This document shows, one piece after another, positions 8,678 to 17,419 of a stretch of DNA of 64,000 nucleotides; position 1 is the first letter of the stretch; every line of letters starts with the position of its first letter. The notes under the pieces were generated by a model. It did not search any database, was not told the DNA's origin, and was given only the letters and a program-made list of their open reading frames with translations. The stretch lies in NCBI RefSeq assembly GCF_000513895.2, contig NZ_CP165782.1:2743501-2807500 (forward strand). The letters are read 5' to 3'. The position numbers were made by a program, and so were the translations under genes. The DNA is from Ensifer sp. WSM1721 (GTDB lineage: Bacteria > Pseudomonadota > Alphaproteobacteria > Rhizobiales > Rhizobiaceae).

Positions 8678-10576
8678 ATGATCCGATATATGCGAGCCGG
8701 CCTCATCACCGCTTCCCTTATCGCCCTCTCGTCAGGCGCCGCTTTCGCCGATTATGAATTGAACATCCTGCACATCAACGATCTTCACTCGCGCATCGAA
8801 TCGATCAACAAGTTCGACTCGACCTGCTCGGCCGAGGAAGAAGGCAAGAACGAGTGCTTCGGCGGCGTCGCCCGTCTCAAGACGCTGATCGACCAGAAGC
8901 GCCAGGAACTCTCCGGCAAGAACGTGCTGCTGCTCAATGCCGGCGACAACTTCCAGGGATCGCTCTTCTTCACGACCTACAAGGGCGCCGCCGAGGCGGA
9001 GTTCCTGAACCTCATGAAATTCGACGCGATGACCGTCGGCAATCACGAATTCGACGAAGCCGAGGACGGGCTTGCGAGCTTCCTCGACAAGGTCACCTTC
9101 CCCGTCGTCACCGCCAACGTACTGCCGAGCCACAAATCGAAGATCGGCGATCGGATCAAGCCGTCGATCGTGTTGGATCTCGGCGGTCAAAAGATCGGCA
9201 TCGTTGGCGCGGTCGCCAACGATACGCCGGAACTCTCCTCGGTGGGGCCGGACATCCTGATCGGCGAGGACGTGGCGACGATCACCAGCGCCGTCGAGGA
9301 GTTGAAGAAGCAGGGCGTCGACAAGATCATCGCGCTGACCCATGTCGGCTACCCGCGCGACCTCGCTGCCATTGCCAAGATCCCGGATGTCGACGTGGTC
9401 GTGGGCGGCCACTCGCACAGCCTCCTCTCCAACACCGACGAGAAGGCTGAAGGCCCCTACCCGACGATGGTCGACAACCCCGGCGGCTACAAGGTTCCGG
9501 TGGTCCAGGCCGGCTCCTACAGCAAATATCTCGGCGACCTCGTCGTCACCTTCGACGACAGCGGTGTGGTGAAGACCGCGAAGGGCGATCCGATTCTCGT
9601 CGATTCTTCCGTCAAACCGGACGAGGCGGTGGTCGCGCGCATCAAGGAGCTCGCCAAGCCGATCGAAGAGCTGAGGACGAAGGTCATCGCCAAGACGGAA
9701 GCGCCGATCGACGGATCGCGCGAGAATTGCCGCGCCAAGGAATGCGAGATGGGCAGCCTCGTCGCCGACGCCATGCTCGACCGCGTCAAGGGCCAGGGTG
9801 TGACGATCGCCATCACCAATGGCGGTGGGCTGCGCGCCTCGATCGACGGCGGCGACGTGACGATGGGCGAAGTCATCACCGTGCTGCCCTTCCAGAACAC
9901 GCTTTCCACCTTTCAGTTGAAGGGCGCCGACATCCGCGCTGCGCTGGAAAACGGGCTGAGCCAGGTCGAGGAAGGCGGCGGCCGCTTCCCGCAGGTCGCG
10001 GGCCTCAAATATTCCTTCGACCGCTCGAAGCCCGCTGGCAGCCGGCTTGTCTCGGTCGAAGTGAAGGAGGGAGAGAGCTTCGTGCCCCTCGATCCGGAAA
10101 AGACTTATTCGCTCGTCAGCAACAACTTCATGCGCGGCGGCGGCGATGGCTATTCGGTCTTCGAGACCAAGGGCGAAAACGCTTACGATTACGGGCCGGG
10201 GCTAGAAACGGTGCTTGCCGACTACCTTGCCGCGCATCAGCCGTTCAAGCCGTATACCGACGGCCGGATTACGGAAGTCGCCGCCGCGGCAGCAGCGCCT
10301 GCCACCGAAGCGGCTGCCGAACCCAAGCCGGCCGAGAGCGGCGGCGCAGCACCCACGCCCCAGCCGTCACCCGAAACCGCAGCGGCACCGAAGCCCTCAG
10401 CGCAACCTGCCGGTGGCCCGCAGAAACACGTCATCGTGAAGGGCGACACACTCTGGGATCTCGCCGAGTCTTTCTATGGCAACGGCGTTGAGTGGAGGAA
10501 GATAGCGGCGGCCAATGGCGACCCGGCGCCGCGGGCGCTCGAGATCGGTCGGGAACTGGAAATTCCGGCCGAGTAA
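8678..10576 (+). CDS. periplasmic 5'-nucleotidase / metallophosphoesterase with C-terminal LysM domain
   Basis: This 632-residue exported protein has a signal peptide ending near SGAAFA (residue 24 from ATG 8678, which follows AACAGGAGC). The metallophosphoesterase motifs appear in order: ILHINDLHSR, NAGDNFQGS, VGNHEFDEAEDG, THVGYPRDL and GGHSHSLL. The 5'-nucleotidase C-terminal domain follows (ITNGGGLRAS, LPFQNTL). Next comes an Ala/Pro-rich linker of about 45 residues (near 560-605), then a LysM domain (KGDTLWDLAESFYG...LEIPAE). Members of the UshA/CpdB family hydrolyse nucleotides and sugar nucleotides in the periplasm. The LysM module suggests that this one is held on peptidoglycan. Its exact substrate cannot be read from sequence. 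Confidence 0.9.
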   Translation: MIRYMRAGLITASLIALSSGAAFADYELNILHINDLHSRIESINKFDSTCSAEEEGKNECFGGVARLKTLIDQKRQELSGKNVLLLNAGDNFQGSLFFTTYKGAAEAEFLNLMKFDAMTVGNHEFDEAEDGLASFLDKVTFPVVTANVLPSHKSKIGDRIKPSIVLDLGGQKIGIVGAVANDTPELSSVGPDILIGEDVATITSAVEELKKQGVDKIIALTHVGYPRDLAAIAKIPDVDVVVGGHSHSLLSNTDEKAEGPYPTMVDNPGGYKVPVVQAGSYSKYLGDLVVTFDDSGVVKTAKGDPILVDSSVKPDEAVVARIKELAKPIEELRTKVIAKTEAPIDGSRENCRAKECEMGSLVADAMLDRVKGQGVTIAITNGGGLRASIDGGDVTMGEVITVLPFQNTLSTFQLKGADIRAALENGLSQVEEGGGRFPQVAGLKYSFDRSKPAGSRLVSVEVKEGESFVPLDPEKTYSLVSNNFMRGGGDGYSVFETKGENAYDYGPGLETVLADYLAAHQPFKPYTDGRITEVAAAAAAPATEAAAEPKPAESGGAAPTPQPSPETAAAPKPSAQPAGGPQKHVIVKGDTLWDLAESFYGNGVEWRKIAAANGDPAPRALEIGRELEIPAE

Positions 10577-10599
10577 GACAATTTGCCTCTATCTTGTTG

Positions 10600-10635
10600 G
10601 CCGGCGCGGGCTTTTCCGCGCCGGCTTTTCTTTTT
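10600..10635 (+). terminator. rho-independent terminator of the nucleotidase gene
   Basis: A 10-bp GC-rich stem (10600-10609 with 10616-10625) is followed by TTTTCTTTTT. Confidence 0.9.
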
Positions 10636-10700
10636 AGAAGAGTTTGAAACTAAAAGGCGCTCTCCCACCTATTAGGCCTACAGCGCCCATGAGGAATAAC

Positions 10701-11729
10701 ATGACCGCCGCACCGAACGCCGCCGCTCACCCCTCTGTCCAGTTCGGGAAAATAGGCGTGCTGCTTGTCAATCTCGGCACGCCGGACGGCACCGATTTTG
10801 CCTCCATGCGCCGCTACCTCAAGGAGTTCCTGAGCGACAAGCGCGTCATCGAGTGGTCCCGGCTTTTCTGGTATCCGATCCTCTACGGCATCGTGCTCAA
10901 CACGCGCCCCCGCAAGGTCGGCAAGGCCTATGAGCTCATCTGGAACAAGGAGCGGAACGAAAGCTGGCTCAGAACCTACACACGCAACCAAGCCCAGCTC
11001 ATGGCGGAGGGCTTTGCCGATCAATCGCAGGTCATCGTCGACTGGGCGATGCGGTACGGTCAGCCGTCGATCGCTTCGCGCATGGAAGCGCTGCAGAAAG
11101 AGGGCTGCGAACGCATCCTCGTCTTCCCGCTCTACCCGCAATATGCGGCCGCAACGACCGCAACGGTCAACGACAAGGCCTTCGAGGCGTTGTTGAAGAT
11201 GCGCTGGCAGCCGGCGCTGCGTACCGTTCCGCCCTACCATGACGACCCGGTCTATATCGATGCACTCGCCGCCTCGATCGAGCGTCACCTCGCAACGCTC
11301 GACTGGGAACCGGAAGTGGTGCTTGCCTCCTTCCACGGCATACCGAAGAGCTACTTCGATCTTGGCGATCCCTATTATTGCCAGTGTCAGAAGACAGCCC
11401 GCCTGCTGCGCGAAAAACTCGGCTGGCCGCAGGAGAAGCTCATGGTGACCTTCCAGTCGCGCTTCGGGCCGGAGGAGTGGCTGCAGCCCTATACGGACGC
11501 AACCGTCGAGAAACTCGCCAAGGACGGCGTGAAGCGCATCGCCGTCATCAACCCCGGCTTCGTCTCCGACTGCCTCGAGACGCTCGAGGAAATCGCCGGC
11601 CAGGCGGCCGAAAGCTTCCTCCACAACGGCGGCGAGAAATTCGCGCATATTCCCTGCCTGAACGACAGCCCGGAGGGCATGGCGGTGCTCAACCACGTGG
11701 TGCGCCGCGAACTGAAAGGGTGGCTTTAA
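10701..11729 (+). CDS. hemH: ferrochelatase
   Basis: This 342-residue enzyme inserts Fe2+ into protoporphyrin IX in the last step of haem synthesis. Family blocks are present: GVLLVNLGTPDG at the N-terminus, VFPLYPQYAAATTAT, and LASFHGIPKSYFDLGDPYYCQC with the conserved His. FQSRFGPEEWLQPYT follows, and the C-terminal region contains NPGFVSDCLETLEE. In-frame ATGs also exist at 10644 and 10689. I chose 10701 because AGGA sits six bases upstream, and the resulting length matches rhizobial HemH. The gene stands alone, between the nucleotidase terminator and a divergently unrelated beta-barrel gene 110 bp downstream. Confidence 0.95.
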   Translation: MTAAPNAAAHPSVQFGKIGVLLVNLGTPDGTDFASMRRYLKEFLSDKRVIEWSRLFWYPILYGIVLNTRPRKVGKAYELIWNKERNESWLRTYTRNQAQLMAEGFADQSQVIVDWAMRYGQPSIASRMEALQKEGCERILVFPLYPQYAAATTATVNDKAFEALLKMRWQPALRTVPPYHDDPVYIDALAASIERHLATLDWEPEVVLASFHGIPKSYFDLGDPYYCQCQKTARLLREKLGWPQEKLMVTFQSRFGPEEWLQPYTDATVEKLAKDGVKRIAVINPGFVSDCLETLEEIAGQAAESFLHNGGEKFAHIPCLNDSPEGMAVLNHVVRRELKGWL

Positions 11730-11839
11730 GGGATTCCCCAACCCGCCTCGCGAGCGATTTCCCCTTAAGATACGATTGGTTAACCACGTGCCTTTACCAT
11801 TGGGAAACGATTGCAATCAGCTTCGCGGATAGACGGCAG

Positions 11840-13282
11840 ATGGTGCCCAGAATTCCACGCTCGATCACGGCGGGCGCCCTGCTTGCGGCAAAGCGGGCGT
11901 GGCTGCTCGCGGGCTGTGCCGTCCTCGCCTGCACGCCGGCGGGCGCGCAAAGCCTCGCCAATCCGCCGCTCCCGAGCAATGGTGCCGCGACAGCCGCGGC
12001 CTCGGCGAGCAATGTACCGGCCATCACCGACCCGCAGACGACCGGCGCGGTCGCCGGCACCGACCTGCCTCCGGCACTCGACGAGGACTTCAACCGCCTG
12101 AACCGGCGCGAAGAGACGATCGACGGCCTGCGCATCCGCATCGATCCGGATGCCGGCGAGGCGCCCGGTATCCGCATCGGCACCTTCGTCCTGAAGCCGG
12201 CACTCAGCGAAACCTTCAACCACGAACGACAGAAAAACGGCGGCAGCAGCGAGAGCCGGAGCTTTCTGGAAACCGGGCTCAAGGGATCGCTCACCTCCGA
12301 CTGGTCTCGCCACCAGTTGAGTGTCACGGGTGAAGGCGTGCTGCAGGACAACATATCGGGCGAAGGCGAGGAGGAGCCGCGCGCCGACCTCGACGCCGAG
12401 TTGCGCCTCGACCTGAGCGACGAGACGATCGCGAGGCTAAGAGCCGGCTACAGCTTCGAGCGCGAGGACGCCGACGACCCGAACGCCATCGCCAATGCCG
12501 AGACGCAATCGGGCGTCAACACCTATCGGCTGGGGGCGGCGGTCGAGCGCGACCTCGGCCTCATTCGCGGCTCCGTCGGCCTCGATTTCGAACGCAGGAC
12601 CTACGGCGATGTCGAACTCGACAACGGCACGACGCTTTCACAAGGGGACCGCGACCGCAATCTTGGCACCCTTACCGGCCGTGTCGGCTACGAGCTTTCG
12701 CCGGCCCTCATCCCCTTCCTCGAGGCCTCCGCCGGCCGGTCGATTTATGACTTGCGCCGGGACATGTTCGGTTTCGAACGCTCCTACCAGAATTATGCGG
12801 GCCGCGTCGGCATGGAGGTCGATCTCGGCGAGAAGCTCAATGGAGAGCTGGCGCTCGGCTACGAGACCTTCCGCTTCGAGGACGACCGGCTTGCGGATTT
12901 GAGCGGGCTCTCGGTCGACGGACGCGTCAACTGGTCGCCGCGTCGCGGAACGGACGTCCTCTTCGGTTTGCTGACCTATCTCGACCCGTCGACCACACCG
13001 GGCGAGACGGGCTCGATCAATTACGAGCTGACCAATGTGATCACGCATCAGTTGCGCTCGACGCTCGTCGCGAGGCTCTCGAACAGCCTGACGCTGCGCG
13101 ATTTCCCGTCAGACGCCTCTTCCTCGGACGAGACCACCTGGCGCACCGGCGCCGGTCTCACCTGGGACATGAGCCGCTACGTCGCACTGACCGGAGACGT
13201 AAGCTACGAACGCACGAACCGGGATCGCGGTGTCTCGAGCGATACGACGCGCGTCGGCGTGGGCCTCACGCTACGGCGCTGA
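11840..13282 (+). CDS. outer membrane beta-barrel protein (BBP2 type)
   Basis: This is a 480-residue exported protein. An N-terminal signal peptide ends near PAGAQS (residue 35). It is followed by a low-complexity Ala/Ser/Pro stretch and then a long domain of alternating beta-strand sequence. The domain has acidic loops and the last strand ends in VGVGLTLRR. This is the pattern of the alphaproteobacterial putative beta-barrel porin family (BBP2, PF10082). Export to the outer membrane is inferred. The role is unknown; relatives are annotated only as outer membrane beta-barrel proteins. The start at 11840 is the only one giving a sensible signal peptide, but it lacks a strong ribosome-binding site. 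Confidence 0.78.
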   Translation: MVPRIPRSITAGALLAAKRAWLLAGCAVLACTPAGAQSLANPPLPSNGAATAAASASNVPAITDPQTTGAVAGTDLPPALDEDFNRLNRREETIDGLRIRIDPDAGEAPGIRIGTFVLKPALSETFNHERQKNGGSSESRSFLETGLKGSLTSDWSRHQLSVTGEGVLQDNISGEGEEEPRADLDAELRLDLSDETIARLRAGYSFEREDADDPNAIANAETQSGVNTYRLGAAVERDLGLIRGSVGLDFERRTYGDVELDNGTTLSQGDRDRNLGTLTGRVGYELSPALIPFLEASAGRSIYDLRRDMFGFERSYQNYAGRVGMEVDLGEKLNGELALGYETFRFEDDRLADLSGLSVDGRVNWSPRRGTDVLFGLLTYLDPSTTPGETGSINYELTNVITHQLRSTLVARLSNSLTLRDFPSDASSSDETTWRTGAGLTWDMSRYVALTGDVSYERTNRDRGVSSDTTRVGVGLTLRR

Positions 13283-13335
13283 AACCGCACCGCCCGGATG
13301 GCCCGGGCTTAACTTATCGTCGGCTGGAAATAGAA

Positions 13336-13360
13336 TGGCCGCGCCCGAAGACGCGGCCCA
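13336..13360. terminator. possible shared terminator hairpin between BBP2 gene and galU
   Basis: TGGCCGCG (13336-13343) pairs with CGCGGCCCA (13352-13360) between the two convergent genes. Neither side has a good T-tract, so termination is uncertain. Confidence 0.4.
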
Positions 13361-13379
13361 ATCGCCAGTCAAAGACGGA

Positions 13380-14267
13380 TCACTTCAGCCCCTGCAGCAG
13401 CGCCTTGAGCGGTCCTTCGACCGTGGGGCGGATATCGCCGCGTTCGAGCGCGAAGGCGACGTTCGCAAGGATGAAGCCGTCCTTCGCACCACAGTCGAAG
13501 GTCTCGCCGCGGAAGTGGTAGGCGGCGAAGGGTTGGCTTTCGGCAAGCTTCACCATGCCGTCGGTCAACTGGATCTCGTTGCCGGCGCCGCGTTCCTGAC
13601 GCTCGAGAATCGGGAAGATTTCCGGCTGCAGGATATAGCGGCCGTTGATGAAGAAATTCGAGGGAGCCGTGCCGCGTGCCGGCTTCTCGACCATCCTGGT
13701 AATCTTGAAGCCGTCGCCGATCTTCTCGCCCACGCCGACGATGCCGTATTTGTGTGCCTGCTCGGGCGCGCATTCCTCGACCGCGACGACATTGCCGCCG
13801 CTCTGCTCATAGAGCTCGACCATGCCCTTCAGGCAGCCCTTCTCGCTCTTCATGATCATGTCCGGGAGAAGCAGCGCGAAAGGCTCGTTGCCGACGAGAT
13901 CGCGCGCGCACCAGACCGCGTGTCCAAGCCCGAGCGGCGCCTGCTGACGCGTGAAGCTCGTCGTGCCGGCCTTCGGCAGCATGGCTTCGAGCAGCTCGAT
14001 CTCCGCCTTCTTGTTGCGCTCGCGAAGCGTCTGGTCCAGTTCGACCTGGATGTCGAAATAGTCCTCGATGACCGCCTTGCTGCGACCGGTCACAAAGATC
14101 AGATGCTCGATGCCCGCTTCAAGCGCCTCATCGACGACGTACTGGATGACCGGCTTGTCCACCACCGTCAACATCTCCTTCGGCACCGCCTTGGTGGCGG
14201 GAAGAAAACGCGTGCCGAGCCCCGCGACGGGGAAAACGGCTTTGCGGACTTTGCGCTTGTCGGTCAT
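13380..14267 (-). CDS. galU: UTP-glucose-1-phosphate uridylyltransferase
   Basis: This 295-residue nucleotidyltransferase makes UDP-glucose for exopolysaccharide and LPS precursors. The signature [20 protein letters not shown] is at the N-terminus. It is followed by [27 protein letters not shown] and [10 protein letters not shown], all typical of GalU. Rhizobia carry paralogues of this enzyme (exoN-like), and this copy lies away from any exopolysaccharide cluster. I chose ATG 14267 because AAGGAG lies six bases upstream. An in-frame ATG at 14273 overlaps that site. A 299-bp region upstream (14268-14566) separates it from the divergent transglycosylase gene and shows no obvious motif. Confidence 0.94.
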   Translation of the reverse strand: MTDKRKVRKAVFPVAGLGTRFLPATKAVPKEMLTVVDKPVIQYVVDEALEAGIEHLIFVTGRSKAVIEDYFDIQVELDQTLRERNKKAEIELLEAMLPKAGTTSFTRQQAPLGLGHAVWCARDLVGNEPFALLLPDMIMKSEKGCLKGMVELYEQSGGNVVAVEECAPEQAHKYGIVGVGEKIGDGFKITRMVEKPARGTAPSNFFINGRYILQPEIFPILERQERGAGNEIQLTDGMVKLAESQPFAAYHFRGETFDCGAKDGFILANVAFALERGDIRPTVEGPLKALLQGLK

Positions 14268-14566
14268 GGACATCTCCTTGCAGTGAGTTCAGTCTAGCCT
14301 GAAACAGGCAAATGGAATTGAAATTAGTCGCCGTCTGCCACTTTTTTGCAAAGGAAGACGACGCAGTCATTTCATGGTAAAGACTTTGTTGACTTCGTTT
14401 CTGTAGTCTTCTCCATTAACCGACACGGCTGCGGCCGTTCGGCCCTCAAGAAGGACCGCATGCTGCACTTCAGCGGCCCGCTGCGGGTAACATTGCAGAA
14501 TCCGGAGTAATGGGTCCGGCCTGAACGCCGGCTGAACGCTCCGCCGAGAAACGGAACCGACAGCAG

Positions 14567-15784
14567 ATGATCAAAAACCGCAGGACGTTCTTCCGACATA
14601 TCGCCGCCGCTCTCATCGTTGCCGCCGCGTTTGGTTCGTCGCCCGCGCGCGCGGATGCTGGTTTTCAGAAGTGGATCAACAACTTCTACGCAACCGCCGC
14701 CAAGAGCGGCATTACAGAAGCGACTTACCGCAGGGCCTTTGCCGGCGTGAAGACGCCCGATCCGGCCGTGCTCGAAAAGGCCGCCTATCAGCCCGAGTTC
14801 AAGCACAAGATTTGGGAATATATCGACTCGCGAGTCAATCCGTACACCAAGCGCATCGGTCAGGAGATGGCGGCCAAGCATGCGCGCACGCTCAACGCGA
14901 TCGAGCGGCACTACGGCGTCGACAAGACCATCCTGCTGGCGATCTGGTCGATGGAATCGAATTACGGCGCCGTGCTCCAGAAAGATGACCGGCTGCACTA
15001 CGTGCCGCGCGCGCTCGCAACCCTTGCCTATGCCGATTCCAAGCGGGCGAAATTTGCCAGAACCCAGTTGATTGCAGCGCTGAAGATACTGCAAAGCGGC
15101 GACATCACCCCCCGCGAGCTGACGGGCTCCTGGGCGGGCGCCATGGGTCACACGCAGTTCATCCCCACGAGCTACCTGCTCTATGCCGTCGACGCCGATG
15201 GAAACGGCCACCGCGATATCTGGAACTCGGTCCCGGATGCACTCGCAACGGCTGCCAATCTTCTCAGGAAGAACGGCTGGCAACCGGGTGAGACCTGGGG
15301 CTATGAAATCGTGGCACCGGCCAATGCGGCGAAATATTCCGGGCAGACGAAAACGCTCGGCCAATGGGCAGCGCTCGGCTTTGTCCGTCCCGACGGCCGG
15401 GGCTTCCGCAACCCGAAAGTGCGGGCCGAGCTCAAGCTGCCGGGCGGCGGCAAAGGCCCGGGATTCCTCATGACGCGCAATTTCTTCGTCATCAAGCGCT
15501 ACAACGCGTCGGATTCCTACGCGCTCGGCGTAGGTCTTCTCGCCGACCAGATCGCCGGCTATGCCGGCATGCAGCAGCGCTGGCCGCGCCCGGACGGATC
15601 GCTCGACATCAGCGAGAAGTTCGAACTCCAGAACCGTCTCAAGGAACTCGGTTATTACGACGGCGAAGTGGATGGAAATTTCGGCTCCGGCTCGAAGGCC
15701 GCGATCCAGGCTTTCCAAACGCAGAACGGCCTGACGCCGGATGGCGAGCCGACGCAGCACCTTCTGCGCGCCCTGCGCAAGTAA
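14567..15784 (+). CDS. lytic murein transglycosylase, MltB-like, with peptidoglycan-binding domain
   Basis: This 405-residue periplasmic enzyme cleaves peptidoglycan glycan strands to 1,6-anhydromuramyl ends. A signal peptide ends near SSPARA (residue 29). The SLT_2/MltB catalytic domain spans about residues 32-320, with the catalytic Glu130 in AIWSMESNYG. GAMGHTQFIPTSYL is also diagnostic. A C-terminal PG_binding_1 domain (about 345-403; LKELGYYDGEVDGNFG, AIQAFQ) is visible. There is no lipobox, so unlike E. coli MltB it is probably soluble in the periplasm. It reads in the same direction as the DUF459 gene 105 bp downstream, with an inverted repeat between them. Confidence 0.93.
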   Translation: MIKNRRTFFRHIAAALIVAAAFGSSPARADAGFQKWINNFYATAAKSGITEATYRRAFAGVKTPDPAVLEKAAYQPEFKHKIWEYIDSRVNPYTKRIGQEMAAKHARTLNAIERHYGVDKTILLAIWSMESNYGAVLQKDDRLHYVPRALATLAYADSKRAKFARTQLIAALKILQSGDITPRELTGSWAGAMGHTQFIPTSYLLYAVDADGNGHRDIWNSVPDALATAANLLRKNGWQPGETWGYEIVAPANAAKYSGQTKTLGQWAALGFVRPDGRGFRNPKVRAELKLPGGGKGPGFLMTRNFFVIKRYNASDSYALGVGLLADQIAGYAGMQQRWPRPDGSLDISEKFELQNRLKELGYYDGEVDGNFGSGSKAAIQAFQTQNGLTPDGEPTQHLLRALRK

Positions 15785-15799
15785 ACGCTCGCCACTCTT

Positions 15800-15848
15800 C
15801 CAAATCACAGCGATTTGCGATCTTCGATCCCAAATCGCCGTGATTTGG
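15800..15848. repeat. 18-bp imperfect inverted repeat between the transglycosylase and DUF459 genes
   Basis: CCAAATCACAGCGATTTG (15800-15817) is, with one mismatch, the reverse complement of CAAATCGCCGTGATTTGG (15831-15848), with a 13-base spacer. Each arm is also close to self-palindromic. No T-tract follows, so it looks more like an operator or a dispersed repeat than a terminator. Confidence 0.65.
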
Positions 15849-15889
15849 CGTATGGTGAGAGCACCCTGCCAATTCGACGGTAAGTAATC

Positions 15890-17152
15890 ATGTTTAGAAC
15901 CAGAGATGCCGGGAAAGGGTCGCTTCTCATGCGTTTTGCGCCAGTCTTCGCGGCTGCCGCGGCGATGCTTGTCACCGGCTTCTTTGCCACCATGGCCGAG
16001 GCGCAAGAGCCGGTCCCAAGGCGCAATATGCTGCAGAGGCTCTTCGGCGTCTTCACTCCCCAAAGACGCATCTATTACGAGGATCAATACGATTTTCCAC
16101 GCCAGCCTCGGCCGCGGCGCGTGCAGAAACGCCGCGCGCAGCCGTCGGAGCCGCAACGGACGCGCCCGAGCCGTACCGCAAAGCCTCGGCCCGCCATAGC
16201 ACCGCCGCCGGCGCCCGTGGTCGTCGAGAAGTCCCCGGATGCGAAAAAGGTCCTGGTCGTCGGCGACTTCGTCGCCGACAGCCTCGGCGACGGCCTGGAG
16301 GTTGCCTTCGAAATGACGCCCGGCATTGCAGTCGAGACACGCGCCAACGGCTCCTCGGGCCTTGTCCGCAACGACTATTTTGACTGGCCGAAGGTCCTGC
16401 CCGATTACATCGCGGAACTCAAACCCTCCGTCATCGTCATCAGCCTCGGGGCCAATGATCGCCAGGGAATGCGCACGGGCGATGTGAAAGAGAAGTTCCG
16501 CACCGATCTCTGGACAGAAGAATATCGCAAGCGCGTCAACGCTTTCGCGACGCTCGCGCGCAAGGACAATCTGCCCGTGCTCTGGGTCGGCATGCCGCCC
16601 TTCCAGTCGACCGCCATGACCGCCGACATGGTGACCTTCAACGGCATCTATCGCGAGGAGGTAGAGAAGGCGGGCGGGCAGTTCATCGACATCTGGGACG
16701 GCTTCGTCGACGAGGAGGGGAAGTTCGTCCTGACCGGCTCAGATATCAACGGCCAGCAGGTCCGCCTGCGCGGCTCGGACGGCATCAACCTGACGAAGGC
16801 AGGCAAGCGCAAGCTCGCCTTCTATGTCGAGAAGGACATCCGCAAGCTGCTGGGCGAGGCCGCAGCCACGACCGATGTGCCCGGCGCCGAGGAACTGAAG
16901 GATCTGGTCGTCACGGCACCGCTCGCCAACGAAGACATCGTCAAGACGCAGCCGATCAGCCTGACCGATCCGGAACTCGACGGAGCAACTGCCTTGCTCG
17001 GGGGAAATGCTCCGCTGAAGAGCACCGGCAAGAGCCCCCGCGATCTTCTCATCGAGAAAGGCGAGGTCGTCGCCGCTCCGCCTGGACGCGTGGATGATTT
17101 CCGGCTTGCGAAGCCGGAGACGGTGATCAGCAAGCCGCTGATGCGGAATTGA
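15890..17152 (+). CDS. DUF459 family SGNH-type protein, exported
   Basis: This is a 420-residue protein. A hydrophobic signal segment (MRFAPVFAAAAAMLVTGFF, from residue 14) ends at MAEA. A basic Pro/Arg-rich stretch (about 45-105) follows, then a DUF459 domain (about 115-320) with an SGNH-hydrolase look. VLVVGDFVADSLGDGL carries Asp where many esterases have the nucleophilic Ser, VISLGANDRQGM is the block-III Asn, and the final DGINLTKAGKRK carries Asp but no His. The usual Ser-His pair is therefore not evident, and catalysis is doubtful. Either ATG 15890 or ATG 15929 (which starts the signal peptide directly) is possible. Pairing with a transglycosylase hints at a cell-wall role. Confidence 0.8.
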   Translation: MFRTRDAGKGSLLMRFAPVFAAAAAMLVTGFFATMAEAQEPVPRRNMLQRLFGVFTPQRRIYYEDQYDFPRQPRPRRVQKRRAQPSEPQRTRPSRTAKPRPAIAPPPAPVVVEKSPDAKKVLVVGDFVADSLGDGLEVAFEMTPGIAVETRANGSSGLVRNDYFDWPKVLPDYIAELKPSVIVISLGANDRQGMRTGDVKEKFRTDLWTEEYRKRVNAFATLARKDNLPVLWVGMPPFQSTAMTADMVTFNGIYREEVEKAGGQFIDIWDGFVDEEGKFVLTGSDINGQQVRLRGSDGINLTKAGKRKLAFYVEKDIRKLLGEAAATTDVPGAEELKDLVVTAPLANEDIVKTQPISLTDPELDGATALLGGNAPLKSTGKSPRDLLIEKGEVVAAPPGRVDDFRLAKPETVISKPLMRN

Positions 17153-17231
17153 GTGCGGGCCTGTTTTGGCAAAGGAAAGCCGACACAGGCCAAGCATGAT
17201 CGGTGGATGTTGATTGCCACCCTCTACGGTT

Positions 17232-17343
17232 GTCATCCTCGGGCTTGACCCGAGGATCCATGCGCGGAGCGCGGCTGACCTCTGGGTGCGGTTGGATGCC
17301 AGCAGGCCCGTGCTTGGATCCTCGGGTCAAGCCCGAGGATGAC
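17232..17343. repeat. perfect 29-bp inverted repeat (CCTCGGGCTTGACCCGAGG family)
   Basis: The arm at 17232-17260 and the arm at 17315-17343 are exact reverse complements. Each arm also contains a nested palindrome (CCTCGGG...CCCGAGG). The element fills the space between two convergent genes (DUF459 and gltD). The motif is one of the common dispersed palindromes of alphaproteobacterial genomes (family knowledge). It could double as a terminator for either gene. Confidence 0.85.
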
Positions 17344-17419
17344 GCCGGCAAATCAGGCACCGTACGCCCGCAAATAGCCCCGCTAAGCTACCAGACCCAT
17401 AGGAGGCAGCTCAAGCTGC

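Noticed and set aside
14372..16156. 594-codon minus-strand open frame over the transglycosylase gene
   Set aside because: Spans two plus-strand genes and their gap without any domain or start signal; antisense artefact.
17232..17343. Insertion-sequence ends (29-bp perfect inverted repeat)
   Set aside because: The inner 54 bp cannot encode a transposase, no target duplication is visible, and each arm is itself palindromic, as in dispersed intergenic repeats.
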